Shown piece by piece: positions 61,900 through 64,000 of a stretch of DNA of 64,000 nucleotides. Position 1 is the first letter of the stretch, and each line of letters opens with the position of its first letter. This DNA comes from Argyresthia goedartella. Taxonomy: Eukaryota > Arthropoda > Insecta > Lepidoptera > Argyresthiidae. The notes under the pieces were generated by a model that was not told where the DNA came from, searched no databases, and saw only the letters and a list, made by a program, of their open reading frames with translations. The translations under genes were made by a program, and so were the position numbers. The stretch is from assembly GCA_949825045.1 (NCBI GenBank), contig OX463808.1, forward strand, positions 26,473,674-26,537,673, written 5' to 3'.

Positions 61900-63681
61900 G
61901 TGTTATGCTGGCTGAAGGCTTCAGTTCACAAGCTGGAGATTTTTGTGGCGAATCGGGTTTCGCAGATATTGAATTCGGAGGTTCCCTTAATCTGGAGACA
62001 TGTTCCAGGGGAAATGAACCCAGCAGACTGTGCGTCTCGTGGGTGTCACGCTCCGGAGTTGGTTGGACATCCCTTGTGGTGGGGTCCAAAATGGTTGACT
62101 CAAGCCGAATCGGATTGGCCAATGAGTCCACGCGTTACCACGGCGAACGGCGCCTTAACAGTCGGTGTCTGTACGACGCAACCAGAGCCGGAAGAGGAGT
62201 TCAGCCTGCTGGAACGGTACAGCTCGCTCGACAAGCTGGTCATTGTGACCGCTTGGATCTGCCGATTTGCGCGGAATTATCGGAATTCTGAGGCGCAACG
62301 AGTGCGGACACAGGTCCTGACACCACGGGAACGGAACCATGCGTTGTTCGCATTGGTACGGAACGTGCAGACGGTGCACTTTAAGTCCGAATTGGACATT
62401 CTGAGACGCGGACGCGTCCAACTGAAGGGAGCTGTGGCTCGGCTCAACCCGTTTATTGACCCTCAAGGATTGCTGAGGGTAGGAGGTCGGCTGCGGAATG
62501 CCAACCTGCCTTATGCGGCTCGCCACCCGTTGTTGCTCCCTAGGAAAGGGAAGTTGGTCGAACTGTTGATACAGGATCGACACATTCAGAATGGGCATAT
62601 CGGATGCCACGCCTTGATGGTGTTTCTCCAGCGCGAGTTCTGGATTCTATCGGGAAGACGCTTAATGGGTAGCGTCGTATTTCGGTGCCTGCCTTGTTAT
62701 CGGGCCAAGGCGGCTACGATGCAGCCCCAGATGGGCGATTTGCCCTCGGATAGGGTTAACGAAATCCGGCCCTTTGCGGGTGTCGGAACGGATTTCGCGG
62801 GACCATTCATGGTCAAGTCTTCACAGCTACGGAACGCCAGATTGGTGAAGGCATACCTGTGCGTCTTCGTGTGCTTGGCCACGAAGGCGGTCCACTTGGA
62901 GGTGGTCAGTGACCTCACTACAGAGGCATTTATCGCATGTCTAGATCGGTTCGTCTCACGAAGGGGCCTCCCGACATTAATCCGTTCGGACAACGGCACA
63001 AATTTTGTCGGAGCCAGGCGATATCTGCAGGAGGTCACTCAATTCCTGAACGGTAACCAGGACGCCATCGGTACGGCTTGCTCCCGACGAGGGATTGAAT
63101 GGGTTTTCAGTCCGCCGGGATGTCCTCATTGGGGAGGAATTTTTGAGGCTGCGGTTAAATCGGCTAAGTCGCACCTGACGAGGACCATCGGTGAGACCTC
63201 TCTACGCTTTGAAGAGCTTGCGACGCTGTTCTGTAAAATTGAAATGACACTGAACTCGCGTCCGTTGTGCCCGCTCAGTTCGGATCCAAATGACTTGGAA
63301 GCGTTGACGCCGGGTCACTTCCTGATAGGTCAGCCCCTTAACGCCCTGCCAGAATACCCATTCGGTGATGTTAAGTTAAGTCGGTTAACTAGGTGGCAGA
63401 TGTTGCAGCAGATGGCTCAAGATTTTTGGAAACGGTGGTCCCTTGAGTACTTGCACATCTTGCAGCAGCGTCTTAAGTGGACTGACCGGACGAGCCCCCC
63501 TCAAGTCGGTGATTTGGTGCTGATTAAGGATGCGAACCTGCCATCATTGAGATGGAGACGAGGACGGATCGTCAATTTGTACACGGGTCGGGATGGCACG
63601 CCTCGATCAGCAGAAGTCAAGGTGGGGGACTCGGTCCTCAAGAGAGCGGTCGCAACACTTTCTCGCCTTCCTATTGATTAG
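61900..63681 (+). CDS. BEL-2 RNase H end and integrase
   Basis: Just upstream, in this frame, the RNase H motif TDSQIVLCWLKASV is present, preceded by a TGA where Trp or Arg is expected. Then come NPADCASRGCHAPELVGHPL, a zinc segment (DRHIQNGHIGCHAL ... CLPCYRAKA) and the DDE core: GVGTDFAGPF, LIRSDNGTNFVGARRYL, GCPHWGGIFEAAVKSAKSHL. A DUF5641-like end follows (FWKRWSLEYLHILQQRLKW; VGDLVLIKDANLPSLRWRRG). The integrase is complete, with no frameshift. Confidence 0.92.
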   Translation: MLCWLKASVHKLEIFVANRVSQILNSEVPLIWRHVPGEMNPADCASRGCHAPELVGHPLWWGPKWLTQAESDWPMSPRVTTANGALTVGVCTTQPEPEEEFSLLERYSSLDKLVIVTAWICRFARNYRNSEAQRVRTQVLTPRERNHALFALVRNVQTVHFKSELDILRRGRVQLKGAVARLNPFIDPQGLLRVGGRLRNANLPYAARHPLLLPRKGKLVELLIQDRHIQNGHIGCHALMVFLQREFWILSGRRLMGSVVFRCLPCYRAKAATMQPQMGDLPSDRVNEIRPFAGVGTDFAGPFMVKSSQLRNARLVKAYLCVFVCLATKAVHLEVVSDLTTEAFIACLDRFVSRRGLPTLIRSDNGTNFVGARRYLQEVTQFLNGNQDAIGTACSRRGIEWVFSPPGCPHWGGIFEAAVKSAKSHLTRTIGETSLRFEELATLFCKIEMTLNSRPLCPLSSDPNDLEALTPGHFLIGQPLNALPEYPFGDVKLSRLTRWQMLQQMAQDFWKRWSLEYLHILQQRLKWTDRTSPPQVGDLVLIKDANLPSLRWRRGRIVNLYTGRDGTPRSAEVKVGDSVLKRAVATLSRLPID

Positions 63682-63712
63682 GGACAGGTTCGGGCCTGTC
63701 CGGGCGGGTGAC

Positions 63713-64000
63713 TGTTTAATATTTATGCTTCGGAACGCACCGGTTTTTTGTTGCGCGGATCGACCGCGAGTAATCGGGACAACACTAAGCGGAAACGGAC
63801 CGCAGATGTCACTCGTACCAACGAGAGGAAAAATTGGAGGTTATCTTTATCCTTTTCTCGTCGGGAGAACAACATGTCTGCTCAGGCATCGTGCCATTGA
63901 TGGTATTTCGGTGTACCAATTACCAAATACAGGCGTCGGGCCTGGTCGGAGTGTTAATCATCTACATCGTCGGGAAATAAGTAGATTCGCGTCAGCGGTC
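63713..64000 (+). repeat. BEL-2 3' LTR (truncated by window)
   Basis: It matches 57703-57990 with one substitution (acaaca for acatca near 63776). The end and the right target duplication are outside the window. Confidence 0.92.

Larger units (their letters stand above)
57703..64000 (+). mobile_element. BEL-2: BEL/Pao LTR retrotransposon, RT deleted, 3' LTR cut by window end
   Basis: The 5' LTR is about 571 bp (57703-58273, TG...CA). The first 288 bp of the 3' LTR are at 63713-64000. Over those 288 bases I see one difference, so the insertion is very recent. Gag, protease, a short N-terminal piece of RT, the end of RNase H and a full integrase are present. The catalytic RT and most of RNase H are missing. 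It is GC-richer than BEL-1 and is not closely related to it. Confidence 0.93.

Overview
The window is nuclear DNA of an animal with split genes, most probably a lepidopteran (moth or butterfly). The host sequence is AT-rich and crowded with transposons. It contains tRNA-derived SINEs, a hairpin-forming repeat and a repeat with the subtitle '...CTCGCACTTGGCC...', types I associate with moth genomes (the order is inference from repeat style). There are no bacterial features.

Only one host gene is visible: the C-terminal half of the DNA-damage kinase ATM (Drosophila tefu), on the + strand. Twenty coding exons run from 2363 to 54819 and encode about 1,318 residues: the FAT region, the PI3K-like kinase domain and the FATC tail. 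The splice phases fit from exon to exon, with one uncertain acceptor (7527 versus 7568). The N-terminal HEAT-repeat exons and the promoter lie upstream of position 1. Exons are close together up to about 10.4 kb. The later introns are swollen to 7, 9, 14 and 6 kb by mobile elements.

Layout: 1-2362, intron or upstream sequence with a dead jockey fragment and a SINE. 2363-10408, nine ATM exons. 10409-17367, intron with a nearly intact hAT element (10481-14033) set inside older repeats. 17368-20916, four exons. 20917-29605, intron with a 5'-truncated jockey retrotransposon (21501-27748) whose 3' UTR is itself split by a second hAT element (24535-27512). 29606-30246, two kinase exons. 30247-44364, intron with mariner relics, a BEL/Pao retrotransposon with an envelope-type gene (31687-40416, minus strand), a fold-back element with a 54-bp array, and gypsy and RNase H-bearing LINE fragments. 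44365-48874, four exons that include the catalytic and activation loops. 48875-54613, intron with MITEs and LINE/Harbinger scraps. 54614-54819, the last exon. 55249-57702, tandem MITEs, one of them split by another transposon that carries a SINE. 57703-64000, a second BEL/Pao element cut off by the window end.

Apart from ATM the window is a record of nested transposition. Exact target-site duplications allow five insertions to be ordered: hAT-1 into a repeat, hAT-2 into the jockey, the jockey itself, BEL-1 into an older related LTR, and a TIR element into a MITE. No clearly new gene system was found. The points most worth checking are a GC-AG intron in ATM, moth-type Gly/Ala runs inside conserved ATM domains, and the contrast between near-identical LTRs and badly broken interiors in both BEL elements.
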